A stretch of 64,000 nt of DNA, taken from NCBI GenBank assembly GCA_947646735.1, contig CANTFK010000769.1, positions 1 through 64,000 on the forward strand, read 5' to 3'. This document shows, one piece after another, positions 1 to 11,900 of the stretch (its first letter is position 1; the number at the start of each line of letters is the position of its first letter). The notes under the pieces are model-generated. The model did no database searches. It saw nothing but the letters and a program-made list of their open reading frames with translations, and had not been told where the DNA came from. Origin of the DNA: Peronospora farinosa. Taxonomy: Eukaryota; Oomycota; Peronosporomycetes; Peronosporales; Peronosporaceae. The position numbers and the translations under genes are program-made.

Positions 1-3000
1 GCCTCGCCAATTGTTGTGATCATTAAGAAGAACGGTGTCGACATCCGTTTGTGTATCGACTATCGACGGGTGAACCAACTGACGAGACTAATGGTTTATC
101 CCATGCCTTTGATAAGCGAACTGCTACAAGACATGGACAAGGCGATGTGGTATTGCTCTCTGGATATGGCGAGCGGATTTTGGGTCGTGGAAATGACGGA
201 GCGGGCAAGAATGATTTCGGCTTTTATTACACCGTCGGGTTTGTTTGAATGGTTGCGAATGCCGTTTGGGCTGAAAAACGCTTCACAGATTTATCAGCGA
301 CTTATAGACAATGCGTTGTATGGCTATCTCAAGATCGGCAAGAGTACGACTACGATCGGTGCAGAATCAACAGATTCGAGATTCCCAAATACTGGATCGC
401 CAAGATTGATTGACGTGTTTTCAGAGGGAGAACCGGATACCAGCCAGAATCCCTCTGTGCTTGGTAGAAGATCATATATCGTTGACATACTGATTCCCGC
501 TACGTCGTGGACCTCCTTATATGATAAACTAAAAGCGATTGCTAGAGGCATGCAATGAATGGAATCTGTCGATAAGCCTGGCTAAAAGTTTTTGGGACGA
601 CGAAAGGTGGATTACTTGGGACATCAAGTTTCACTCGCTGGAATAGAGGCACATCCAAAAGATCTAGGATCACTTGTGAATATCCCATTCCCAAAGACAT
701 TACGATCGATGCAATCTTTTCTAGGGAGTTTGAATTACTATAGCCGATTTATCGAAGATTTTGCGATTTACGCGTCGGTGTTGTACGAAATACAGGAAGC
801 AGGTTTCCATGAAATTCGCCTTTTGGATAAGGTGAATACACTGGCTAAAAATTTTGGAAGGAGTAACGATGGTGACTGGCAAGAAACGAATCAACCTAAT
901 CCAGATCGAGACCCTGATACAGGGAGCGATCCAGATCGAGAAGGTCGGCCTCGGTGGGACAAATGGATGATCGCGTTTACTATGTTGAAAGCCAAGATCG
1001 CAGATACTCCGATTCTCAAACACTTCGATCCAGATCGATCTCCACTTATTGTTGTTTACGCAAGTAAATGGGCGGTTTCAGCAGCTTTGCTGCAGGAATT
1101 TGATGGCATATATTGGCCGGTAACATTTTCAAGTCGGACGTTGAAGCCGAATGAAATAAATTACGGGATGGCCGAGAAAGAAGTGTTAGCACTCCTCCGG
1201 ATTTTGGATATATGCTATACTATGCTAGTCTCGCGAGAGATAAAGGTTTTTACACGTTATTCAACGCTGGCCTGGCTAGTACAATCCTCCGGTTTTAATG
1301 GACGACTAGGAAGGTGGGCTGCATTGTTATCGACTTGGACGTTGGAGATTAAGAAATGCGAGAAAGGAGAGGACGAAATACTTGGAGCTTTGGCGGCAAG
1401 TATAACGCCCCGTGAGGAAGTCGATGAGGTACTAATTGCGATCGCTCCCCGGAAACAGCCAAGAAGGACTATAAGTATGCCTCCTCCTACGGTAGGAAAG
1501 ACGGAAAGTCTTTTGGTCGTCAGTTTCGATGGATCGGCACGAGTAAAACGTAAAGGGGGAGCTTATAGTGCTACTGTGTGGCAATTACCAGAGTGGACAA
1601 TTTTGGAGGCAGTTTCCAAATATTCAACGGATCTAACAGTGAATGAAGCAGAATACAACGGCATGTTGCTGGGTTTTGAATTACTCACACACCAGGACAG
1701 AAGACGAGTTATAATTTGTGGAGACTCGAATTTGGTGATACGGCAAATGCGTGGTGAAATTGATTGTAAGGCACCAGGTCTGCAATTATTGCGACATAAA
1801 GCGTTGGAGAAATTGCGGTCGTGGCCTGCTCATGAGTTTCTACATATGAAACGCGATTGGAATCAGAGCGCAGATCGATTAGCTAGTATCGCATTGCAAC
1901 GAGAAGAGGGGGCGATTATGATTACGGATGAGGATCGTCGAGATTTGATTACGCTTAATCGGTTGGATGAATTGCTAAAGCCTCAAGAGACCAAGTCAGT
2001 GGTTAAAGTAGCGGCGATCGCTCGATCACCACGCAGAAAACGTCGACAACCACAGATTTTGCAGGAAGAAATGGTGCAGCAGATGAGAAGTGATCGCATA
2101 CAGGTGCCCAAGACGAAGAACGCTGGATCGCTAATTTGAAGGCCTATTTGGTCGGAGACATCTCGACATTGACGGTCGAGGAAGCGAAATCATGTGCCAA
2201 GATGGCTAACGATTATGAAGTGGATGAAGATAATCTGTTATATTTTTGCCCGGGAGCCACAACGAAATCCGAAGATCGGGACGAAATCGCTCGTCTGGTG
2301 GTGCCCGAAAATCTGCAGCAAGATATCCTGCATCATTATCATTCTAGTTTGGAAGGGGGTCACCAGGGAATTGGGAGAACCTACCAGCGGATTAGAGCGC
2401 ATTTTCACTTAAGGAGCTTATATCGAATTGTACAGCGCTATGTGAATCAGTGCACAGATTGTGAAACTGGAAAGGGACGTCCCGTGATTGATGGAGAATC
2501 ACCGGGGAATTTACAGGCTACCTACCCTATTCAAATTATCGCCATGGATCATATCCCTTTTCTGCCCAAATCGTTCAAAGGAAATACCGCGTTACTTATC
2601 TGGGTGGATTTATTTTCTGGCTATGTGATCGCCAAAGCAAGTTCGTCGCGAACGGGCCAAACTATCGCTGAATATTATGAAGCGTGTGTCTTTCCGTCGT
2701 TTTGGGGCTAGTGAAGCAATACGTCGTGACCGAGAACCCGGGTTTATGTCTGATGTTTTGTGCATTTAACCGAATTTGGACAGAAGCAAAGGGCAACGAT
2801 GGCATATCGCCCTCAAGCGAATGGGACTGCTGAACGCATGGTGCAAACTCTGACTCGTGCATTAAAGATGTATGTCTCTTACGTTAATCAACAAGACTGG
2901 GATGAGTATGCCGAACGTCTAACTTTCGCAATCAATACCACCCAAGATCGGGTGCGCGGCGAAACGCCATTTTTCTTGATTCATGGTTGGGACCCGCGAT

Positions 3001-3709
3001 CTACGTTGGAAGCTACGTTACCATTAGGAAGTACTAGGCGTCGAGATCGCGATCCACGTAGGTGGCGATATCATGTGCAGCGGCATTATCAGCGGGCGAG
3101 AGAAGCAGTAAATGAGAGACTCAGGACGGCGATCCAAACACGTGCTGATCGCCACAATGAAGATCTCAAGCCTCACGAAATTGAACCAGGGGCGCAGGTC
3201 TGGTTATATTTGGATCGGGTGAAAGAAGGGTACGCTTGAAAGCTAGCACATATGTGGCATGGACCTTTTCGAGTAAAAGAAATGTGTGGAGATCACGCTG
3301 TCCGACTGGAGACTGCTGGTACACCATATCGATTATTTCCTGTCGTACATATATTCAAGTTGAAGAGAGTAAAGACGTTCCCTGATCGTCCAAAAAATTT
3401 GCTGACGATTGAAGAAGAGTATCGATTCGATTTTGACGAAGCACTTTTCCGGAAGACAGTATTGAAGGTAATCTGGAAGACGATGAATTCGAAGTGGAAA
3501 AGATTGTGGATGTACGATCTGATAGAAAGACACGTTTTGGACGAGTACATAGACAGTTTAAAGTCTACTGGAAAGGTTATGCTAACCCATCCTGGGTGGA
3601 CGAAGCCGACTTAAATTGTGGTGCCCTATTGCGAGATTTTGAACGTGGCGAGATTAGCAGGAATCGTTTTGAAGCGATGCAATCACATGAAGAGGGATCT
3701 GGTGGCTAA
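1..3709 (+). pseudogene. Ty3/gypsy Element 1 pol, 5'-truncated by window edge, frameshifted
   Basis: The reading frame enters inside reverse transcriptase (RT) and runs in pieces through a degenerate Ty3 RNase H (about 1020-1390), a second RNase H (about 1500-1900), the integrase zinc finger and core (about 2320-2860) and a C-terminal chromodomain (about 3480-3709). The RT active site reads YIVD at about 475-486 where sibling copies have YIDD, so a catalytic Asp is lost. Breaks: a one-base insertion near 530, a frameshift near 2136, a disrupted stretch at 2700-2760 and an in-frame stop near 3238. The second RNase H keeps the four acidic residues in FDGSA, NEAEY, GDSNL and NQSADR. The integrase shows the H/H/C/C zinc pattern ending CTDC and the MAYRPQANGTAER segment. 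The chromodomain contains VYWKGYANPSWVDE. It is surely a dead copy. The 3' end faces an opposite-strand gene, and its 3' LTR starts at 6268. Confidence 0.93.
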
Positions 3710-6186
3710 CGAAGATCGAATGTTGGGGATGGTATAATATGCAAAAAGGTTGCATAGGATGGTGGAAAGGAAATTTGTGTGTAATGAGTATGGCGATCGA
3801 AGGTCTGGAAAACTGGATCGCGGCTAAAGAAGCCCAACAAAAGAAGACAATTGTAACGAAAAAGAGAAACAAAATCGAATTGTATTGAACGACCAAGAAG
3901 TGTTATCGGATCACGATTGCTGTTTGGGAAAAAATTACTGGATAAACAGGCGAGAGATGAACCAGGGTGATCCGCGATAGAGGATCGATATTGGTTCCGC
4001 CAAGGCTCCGCAGAATCCAATAACGACAGTGCAGTAATCAGGTTGGGGATGTTTTTCTGCTTGCAGTCCAAACCAGGATACCATACTGGTATTTCGGAAG
4101 ACTGAGGGAAATGGAGAAAAAATGGATCCAACAAGATATCAAGATCGCAGTGCCTCATGATTATTCCCCGAAGAACGAATCGAAGTACTTTTTTCCAGCG
4201 GGGACCAGATCGTGATCGACGTTGTTTACGCTCCCGGTAAAATTTCGCCAAGTCTGGATCGCTTTCACGCTGCTCTTTCGATAGGTACAACGGATGAGTT
4301 GATTCCCAAAGCGCTTGCCGGTGTCGATCTTCAAAATCAAGATAATGGACTTTTAGCTCGTCGAACCACCCAGTCATCGGAAATGAAACTGGGGTGACCA
4401 AAGTATCAAGAGATTTCCATGGTTCCTGGTCATAAAGTGCTGCAATTTGCGCGGAAGTGACCAGCCTGGGCGTCCATAGTGAATCAGATGGCGGTATCTT
4501 GGATATAGTCAGTATGGGAAAAGGGTATCCTTTGGGCTTATAAAGATGCTTGTACAAGAAGTCCACTTCCAACTCGGCCACGCAGGTGGAGCTAATTCTT
4601 CGGGCTGACCATGGCACAACCTGAGCTGAAGATCGAGGAATGCGTTTGCGATATCCAGGAATTCACTGATTGCGCGACCCCTGAGTAGCCGGTAGATTGG
4701 CGTACTCGTGTGGTAAAAGCAATATGTTGATCTTCTCACGGGATTCGCTGGTGAAGCTAACAGCACCCTCAGAATCACTAGAGGGTTCTCCAAAAAGATC
4801 CACTTTCGAAATTTTAGTCGGGGCGGATGGAGCAGGCGATGCTGAGAGTGACTCAGACGTGGAACTGGAGGTGTCGACATTGATCGGGGAGCCAGGCGAT
4901 CCAACGTGCGGGAAGACCCCAGTTGTCGAGCCACGACGTCTAGAAGAAGAACGCGATTCAGATAGGGCTGCAAGCAGGGAATCTCCAGAACCAAAAAATT
5001 CTTCGTCGTCACTTGCCTCGGAGGGAGGGGGCGTAGGAATCGATTTCTTGTTTTTCCTTTTCGGAGGTGTGGGAATTTTCTTCTTCCCTTTCGTCTTCGA
5101 TGGGGCGGCAGGTTTTTTCCGAGGTTTTGCTTGAACTTTGGAAGCATCCGGATCACGTTTTTTAGATCCGACAGATCGGGCTGGAACAGTGGAACTAGCT
5201 GATTTAGCGGATCGTGCTGGGGCATTTCTCTGGATCGATAGAATTTTGCCTTGGATGGAGGCAGGCGGGCCCGAAGAAGAAGAGCCTACGGCTCGAGGAC
5301 GTTTGGTTGGAAGTTCGACCGCTGATGGAGACGAATACCGTTTGCTTTTCCGGGACGCCGAGCTATCTGGTGCAGGAGGATCAGCTTGGATGATTGGGAG
5401 TGATCCAGAAGCTAGCTGGGCTAAATGGGATCGAAGTGCATCCGGATCGTGGACGGCCTGATCGCGTTCCATTTCCCGATCCAAGATTTTTCGCCGTAGC
5501 TGATCCAAAGAGACATCTTTACGAAGATTCTCATTGAAAAGGTCATCATGGGTGGCTTGGAGTGTATCAAGACGATCCTGGAAAGAAGCTAGCTGGATCT
5601 GGAACTGATCCTTCAAGACTTGCTCAGTCACGGCCATTTCTCGTCGGTGTCTCTCCTGAGCATGCTGTTTCGCCGTGTTTGCTTCGAGTAAAGCGGTTTT
5701 CAAATTCGCAATCTCTTGAGATTGATCCTCTCGCAGGCCCAGTTCATCTTCAAATTCTTGGGTTTTCTGGATCGCAGTGTCGTAACGTTCCTGAAGCCGC
5801 TTGTAGCGATCCAAGATGAATTTGGACAGAGGAGGTGCTAATTCCCGGAAAGATTGCAATTCACGTTCCAGCCGAGTAGAGCGCACTTCTTGCTCTCGTA
5901 GAGCATCTTCCAAGGAACGATAACTGTCCACGACGGCAGTTTGGGCGTCCAAACGATTGTATAATGCCGCGATTGACGACTCCAAGGTATGATGATCCAC
6001 CACGGGCGGGAATTCTACGCGAGTAGAAGGAAGCAGAATCCGCGATCCGGAAGAATGTTTCATAGGCGGATCGGAAGTCAGCCGAGACTTTCCAGGTCTC
6101 GAGACAGCTGAAGAGCTTGCAGATACGACGGAATCGGAACCATCCCGGCTAACAGGGAAAGCGGCCTCAGACGAAGAAGAAGACAT
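3706..6186 (-). pseudogene. Antisense ORF of Element 1 (coiled-coil / LFG-acidic / HCDLDI protein, type A)
   Basis: A single frame of about 826 codons with one internal stop (TGA at 4663-4665, where the sibling copy has Trp in WIPGY). I start it at ATG 6186 (MSSSSSEAAF), because a start at 6330 would lie inside the LTR. Order: Ser-rich N terminus; a long heptad-like coiled coil (about residues 80-270); a basic Lys/Pro/Ser linker; the motif DLFGEPSSDSE; then a conserved C-terminal domain with QALWESTH, HCDLDILLDPFF, WYPG and AEPWRNQYRSS. The last ~80 residues are not seen in other copies, and the ORF's stop overlaps the pol stop on the opposite strand. No known family is recognised. Self-association through the coiled coil and nucleic-acid contact through the basic linker are inferences. 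The start lies 82 bp inside the 3' LTR, so its promoter is probably in that LTR read backwards. Confidence 0.85.
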
Positions 6187-6253
6187 GAGGATGGCTGGGG
6201 CAATTAATGTGGATGCGATGCACAGTCTGGCCAACACTGTATGTCGGCTAACA

Positions 6254-6267
6254 GTGCAGGGGGCGAT
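6254..6267 (+). other. Polypurine tract of Element 1
   Basis: GTGCAGGGGGCGAT sits directly before the LTR start TGTGG. The same motif precedes the 3' LTRs of Element 2 (GTGCAGGGGACGAT) and, on the - strand, Element 4 (GTGCAGGGGGCGGC). In LTR elements this is the plus-strand primer site. Its conservation in three families fixes the LTR boundary and the orientation of each element. Confidence 0.75.
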
Positions 6268-7810
6268 TGTGGAAGAGCGGCTAAACAAATTTCGTGGAGT
6301 GGAGATCGCGATCCAAGTTATGTGGACCACACACCCAGGATCGGTCGCAATCCAAGGCTGAGCGCGGTCCGACTCAGAGCGCGATCCGACTCAGAACCGC
6401 GATCCGAGGCTGAACGCGATCCAAGGCTGAGCGCGATCCGACTCAGAACCGCGATCCGAGGCTGAACGCGATCCAAGGCTGAGCACGATCCAGCTCAGAA
6501 CCGCGATCCGAATCAGAACCGCGATCCAACGTAAACCGCGATCCGACTCAGAACCGCGATCCGACTCAGAACCGCGATCCGAGGCTGAACGCGATCCAAG
6601 GCTGAGCGCGATCCAAGACTGAGCGCGATCCGACTTACAACCGCGATTTAAATCAGAATCGCGATCTAAGACTGAGCGCGATCCGACTCAGAACCGCGAT
6701 CCGACTCAGAACCGCGATCCGACTCAGAACCGCGATCCGACTCAGAACCGCGATCCGAGGCTGAACGCGATCCAAGGCTGAGAACCGCGATCCGAATCAA
6801 AACCGCGATCCAACGTAAACCGCGATCCGACTCAGAACCGCGATCCAACTCAGAACCGCGATCCGACTCAGAACCGCGATCCGACTCAGAACCGCGATCC
6901 GAGGCTGAACGCGATCCAAGGCTGAGCGCGATCCAAGACTTAGCGCGATCCAAGGCTGAGCGCGATCCGACTTACAACCGCGATCCGAATCAGAATCGCG
7001 ATCTAAGACTGAGCGCGATCCGACTCAGAACCGCGATCCGAGGCTGAACGCGATCCAAGGCTGAGCGCGATCCAAGGTAAACCGCGATCCGACTCAAAAC
7101 CGCGATCCGACTCAAAACCGCGATCCGACTCAGAACAGCGATCCGAATCAGAACCGCGATCCGAATCAGAACCGCGATCCAAGACTGAGCGCGATCCGTC
7201 TCAGAACCGCGATCCGACTCAGAACCGCGATCTGACTCAGAACCGCGATCCGACTCAGAACCGCGATCCGAATCAGGACCGCGATCCAAGGCTGAACGCG
7301 ATCCAAGATAGACTGCGATCCGACTCAGAAGCGCGATCCGACTCAGAATCGCGATCCAACGTAGGTCCGCGATCCGACCTAGATCGCGATCCAACTCACA
7401 AGGATTACGCATTATGGATCGACCGCGATCCTGAGCTGATACGCGATCTGATTCGGATCGCGATCCAAGGATAAGGCAAGATCGCCGATGGATCGGGATG
7501 GCAAAGGCATTTGGGGTGGACCACATATCGAGATCTGATTTTTCCTGAAAGGGTGACACGTGGTGATAGATCCTGGACTACAGATAGGCAGAATTGTAGG
7601 TTTCGAATTTTGATTGGTTAACACTAAACAGAGTTCAATTTTACTTCTAATACACGTGTCGACTTCTCTTCCGGGCTGGATTCTTTGGACACCCGACGTC
7701 TCGAGGAAGCCTACACACTACGCAAGTCATATCCCTGAATTGTTTGGCCAGGGATTGCAAGAACTCTCAACACAACTCAACTGCGATCGGACGCAGATAA
7801 AACACGTAGG
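6268..7810 (+). mobile_element. LTR unit a (type A), 3'-truncated, 3' LTR of Element 1
   Basis: Begins TGTGGAAGAGCGG immediately after the polypurine tract. It holds an 18-bp GCGATCC minisatellite (6346-7400) and then unique sequence with a GATTGGTTAAC stretch and an ATACACGTGTCGAC stretch. It stops at ACACGTAGG, where the next TGTGGAAGAG begins directly. The normal last ~360 bp of the LTR, ending CCACTCCACCACA, are missing here. Confidence 0.8.
6346..7400. repeat. 17-18-bp GCGATCC minisatellite in LTR unit a
   Basis: Nearly uninterrupted units of the type GCGATCCGACTCAGAACC with 17-bp variants such as GCGATCCAAGGCTGAGC and GCGATCCGAGGCTGAAC, roughly 57 copies. Every unit carries a GATC. Because 18 is a multiple of three, the array shows long open frames (SDRGSE-like peptides) in several frames and on both strands. 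I read these as non-coding. Confidence 0.95.
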
Positions 7811-9450
7811 TGTGGAAGAGCGGTAAACAGATTTCGTGGAGTGGAAATCGCGATCCAAGTTATGTGGACCACACACCCAGGATCGGTCGCAATCCAAGGC
7901 TGAGCGCGGTCCGACTCAGAGCGCGATCCGACTCAGAACCGCGATCCGACTCAGAACCGCGATGAGGCTGAACGGATCAAGGCTGAGCGCGATCCGACTC
8001 AGAACCGCGATCCGAGGCTGAACGCGATCCAAGACTGAGCGCGATCCAAGGCTGAGCGCGATCCGACTTACAACCGCGATCCGAATCAAAATCGCGATCT
8101 AAGACTGAGCGCGATCCGACTCAGAACCGCGATCCGACTCAGAACCGCGATCCGAGGCTGAACGCGATCCAAGGCTGAGCGCGATCCAACTCAGAACCGC
8201 GATCCGACTCAGAACCGTGATCCGACTCAGAACCGCGATCCGAATCAGAACCGCGATCCGAATCAGAACCGCGATCCAAGGTAAACCGCGATCCGACTCA
8301 GAACCGCGATCCGACTCAGAACCGCGATCCGACTCAGAATTGCGATCCGAGGCTGAACGCGATCCAAGGCTGAGCGCGATCCGACTCAGAACCGCGATCC
8401 GAATCAGAACCGCGATCCAAGGCTGAACGCGATCCAAGGTAGAGTGCGATCCGACTCAGAAGCGCGATCCGACTCAGAACCGCGATCCGACTCAGAACCG
8501 CGATCTGACTCAGAACCGCGATCCGAGGCTGAACGCGATCCAAGGCTAAACGCGATCCGACTCAGAACCGCGATCCGAATCAGAACCGCGATCCAAGACT
8601 GACCGCGATCCGACTCAGAACTGCGATCCGAATCAGAACCGCGATCCAACACTGACCGCGATCCAAGGCTGAACGCGATCCAAGGCTGAGCGCGATCCTA
8701 CCTAGAACCGCGATCCAAGGTAGACCGCGATCCGACTCAGAACCGCGATCCGAATCAGGACCGCGATCCAAGGCTGAACGCGATCCAAGGTAGACCGCGA
8801 TCCGACTCAGAATCGCGATCCGAATCAGGACCGCGATCCAAGGCTGAACGCGATCCAAGATAGACTGCGATCCGACTCAGAACCGCGATCCGACTCAGAA
8901 CCGCGATCCGAATCAGGACCGCGATCCAAGGCTGAACGCGATCCAAGATAGACTGCGATCCGACTCAGAAGCGCGATCCGACTCAGAATCGCGATCCAAC
9001 GTAGGTCCGCGATCCGACCTAGATCGCGATCCAACTCACAAGGATTACGCATTATGGATCGACCGCGATCCTGAGCTGATACGCGATCTGATTCGGATCG
9101 CGATCCAAGGATAAGGCAAGATCGCCGATGGATCGGGATGGCAAAGGCATTTGGGGTGGACCACATATCGAGATCTGATTTTTCCTGAAAGGGTGACACG
9201 TGGTGATAGATCCTGGACTACAGATAGGCAGAATTGTAGGTTTCGAGTTTTGATTGGTTAACACTAAACAGAGTTCAATTTTACTTCTAATACACGTGTC
9301 GACTTCTCTTCCGGGCTGGATTCTTTGGACACCCGACGTCTCGAGGAAGCCTACACACTACGCAAGTCATATCCCTGAATTGTTTGGCCAGGGATTGCAA
9401 GAACTCTCAACACAACTCAACTGCGATCGGACGCAGATAAAACACGTAGG
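7811..9450 (+). mobile_element. LTR unit b (type A), tandem copy, 3'-truncated
   Basis: Starts TGTGGAAGAGCGG at 7811 and ends at the same internal point as unit a (ACACGTAGG, then TGTGG of unit c). The unique portion (about 9040-9450) is almost base-for-base the same as 7400-7810, with few differences (for example TTTCGAATTTT against TTTCGAGTTTT). The identical truncation point says a and b are products of one tandem duplication. Confidence 0.8.
7886..9040. repeat. 17-18-bp GCGATCC minisatellite in LTR unit b
   Basis: Same unit types as in unit a, over about 1.15 kb (roughly 60 copies) but in a different order of variants. The arrays have therefore been rearranged internally since duplication. 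Confidence 0.95.
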
Positions 9451-9525
9451 TGTGGAAGAGCGGTAAACAAATTTCGTGGAGTGGAAATCGCGATCCAAGT
9501 TATGTGGACCACACACCCAGGATCG

Positions 9526-11204
9526 GTCGCAATCCAAGGCTGAGCGCGGTCCGACTCAGAGCGCGATCCGACTCAGAACCGCGATCCGACTCAGAACCGC
9601 GATCCGAGGCTGAACGCGATCCAAGGCTGAGCGCGATCCGACTCAGAACCGCGATCCGAGGCTGAACGCGATCCACGACTGAGCGCGATCCAAGGCTGAG
9701 CGCGATCCGACTCAGAACCGCGATCCAAGGTACACCGCGATCCGACTCAGAACCGCAATCCGACTCAGAACCGCGATCCGACTCAGAACCGCGATCCGAG
9801 GCTGAACGCGATCCAAGGCTGAGCGCGATCCAACTCAGAACCGCGATCCGACTCAGAACCGCGATCCAGGGTAAACCGCGATCCGACTCAGAACCGCAAT
9901 CTGACTCAGAACCGCGGTCCGACTCAGAACCGCGATCCGAGGCTGAACGCGATCCAAGGCTGAGCGCGATCCAAGACGGAACGCGATCCAAGGTAGACCG
10001 CGATACGACTCAGAACCGCGATCCAGGGTAAACCACGATCCGACTCAGAACCGCGATCCGACTCAGAACCGCGATCCGACTCAGAACCGCGATCCGAATC
10101 AGAACCGCGATCCGAATCAAAACCGCGATCCGAGGCTGAACGCGATCCAAGGCTGAGCGCGATCCGACCTAGAACCGCGATCCAAGACTGACCGCGATCC
10201 GACTCAGAACCGCGAACCGACTCAGAACCGCGATACGAGGCTGAACGCGATCCAAGACGGAGCGCGATCCAAGACGGAGCGCGATCCAAGACGGAGCGCG
10301 ATCCAAGGTAGACCGCGATACGACTCAGAACTGCGATCCAGGGTAAACCGCGAATCGACTCAGAACCGCAATCCGACTCAGAACCGCGATCCGACTCAGA
10401 ACCGCGATCCGAGGCTGAACGCGATCCAAGGCTGAGCGCGATCCAACTCAGAACCGCGATCCGACTCAGAACCGCGATCCAAGGTAAACCGCGATCCGAC
10501 TCAGAACCGCGATCCAGGGTAAACCGCGATCCGACTCAGAACCGCAATCTGACTCAGAACCGCGGTCCGACTCAGAACCGCGATCCGAGGCTGAACGCGA
10601 TCCAAGGCTGAGCGCGATCCAAGACTTAGCGCGATCCAAGGTAGACCGCGATACGACTCAGAACCGCGATCCAGGGTAAACCGCGATCCGACTCAGAACC
10701 GCAATCCGACTCAGAACCGCGATCCGACTCAGAACCGCGATCCGAGGCTGAACGCGATCCAAGGCTGAGCGCGATCCAAGGTAAACCGCGATCCGACTCA
10801 GAACCGCGATCCAAAGCTGAGCGCGATCCGACTCAGAACCGCGATCCGAATCAGAACCGCGATCCAAGGCTGAACGCGATCCAAGGTAGGCCGCGATCCG
10901 ACTCAGAATCACGATCCGAATCAGGACCGCGATCCAAGGCTGAACGCGATAAGGTAGACTGCGATCCGACTCAGAAGCGCGATCCGACTCAGAATCGCGA
11001 TCCGAATCAGGACCGCGATCCAAGGCTGAACGCGATCCAAGGTAGACCGCGATCCGACTCAGAATCGCGATCCGAATCAGGACCGCGATCCAAGGCTGAA
11101 CGCGATCCAAGATAGACTGCGATCCGACTCAGAAGCGCGATCCGACTCAGAATCGCGATCCAACGTAGGTCCGCGATCCGACCTAGATCGCGATCCAACT
11201 CACA
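9526..11204. repeat. 17-18-bp GCGATCC minisatellite in LTR unit c (longest array)
   Basis: About 1.68 kb, roughly 90 units, with blocks that look like higher-order repeats; for example the GCGATCCAGGGTAAACC-containing stretch recurs near 9865, 10022, 10340, 10515 and 10671. No coding function is supported. Confidence 0.95.
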
Positions 11205-11830
11205 AGGATTACGCATTATGGATCGACCGCGATCCTGAGCTGATACGCGATCTGATTCGGATCGCGATCCAAGGATAAGGCAAGATCGCCGATGGATCGG
11301 GATGGCAAAGGCATTTGGGGTGGACCACATATCGAGATCTGATTTTTCCTGAAAGGGTGACACGTGGTGATAGATCCTGGACTACAGATAGGCAGAATTG
11401 TAGGTTTCGAATTTTGATTGGTTAACACTAAACAGAGTTCAATTTTACTTCTAATACACGTGTCGACTTCTCTTCCGGGCTGGATTCTTTGGCCACCCGA
11501 CGTCTCGAGGAAGCCTACACACTACGCAAGTCATATCCCTGGATTGTTTGGCCAGGGATTGCAAGAACTCTCAACACAACTCAACTGCGATCGGACGCAG
11601 ATAAAACACGTAGGGCAAGGCGAAGCAAGTGCAGGACGGATCAAGTGGTCAGAAGGTTCTGCTCAAGTGGTCAGAAGATTCAAGCTTCGTTTTATTGGAT
11701 AAGGCCGTGATCGATTGGGAAGATCACACCAAGTACTCGGTTTATCTTGTGAAGATTTCCACAAGATAACCAAACCTCCTATCCCTAACCCAATTAGGAT
11801 CAACATCGACTCAAGTCCACCGAGAAGAGA

Positions 11831-11900
11831 GCAACCCGCCCTACCGACGGGTACACAAGGTGAGGAAGGCTATATACACGGAATCGGGGTACCCCCTCCG
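11831..11900 (+). promoter_or_regulatory. LTR block conserved across families (copy in LTR unit c)
   Basis: GCAACCCGCC, then CCGACGGGTACACAAGGTGAG (as two adjoining parts), then GGGGTACCCCCTCCG. The same block recurs at 20464-20533, 26521-26590 (-), 29080-29149, 55491-55559 and 58370-58439 (-), although the LTRs around it belong to different families. It contains the 10-bp palindrome GGGGTACCCC. The position, 70-100 bp from the LTR 3' end, suggests R/U5. Function is not shown by the sequence. Confidence 0.7.

Noticed and set aside
3706..3709. Overlap of sense and antisense stop codons as a designed feature
   Set aside because: Seen only in Element 1. In the other copies the antisense ORF ends about 200-360 bp from pol, so the overlap is likely an accident of run-on reading.
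4697..5134. 145-aa + strand ORF (and 5138-5461, 5562-5819)
   Set aside because: Shadow frames of the antisense ORF on the - strand, with no similarity between copies in this reading.
6187..6330. Upstream extension of the Element 1 antisense ORF to an ATG at 6330
   Set aside because: The extra 48 codons are LTR and polypurine-tract sequence. The ATG at 6186 starts where similarity with the other copies begins.
6346..11204. Many 60-190-aa ORFs on both strands made of SDRGSE, LSRIAV or RSDSEP-like repeats
   Set aside because: They follow from the 18-bp period having no stop in several frames at once. Frames on both strands are open equally, and unit-length variants break them. No evidence of a protein.
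6346..11204. Possible CRISPR array
   Set aside because: Units are contiguous 17-18-bp variants without unique spacers, they sit inside an LTR, and the genome is eukaryotic.
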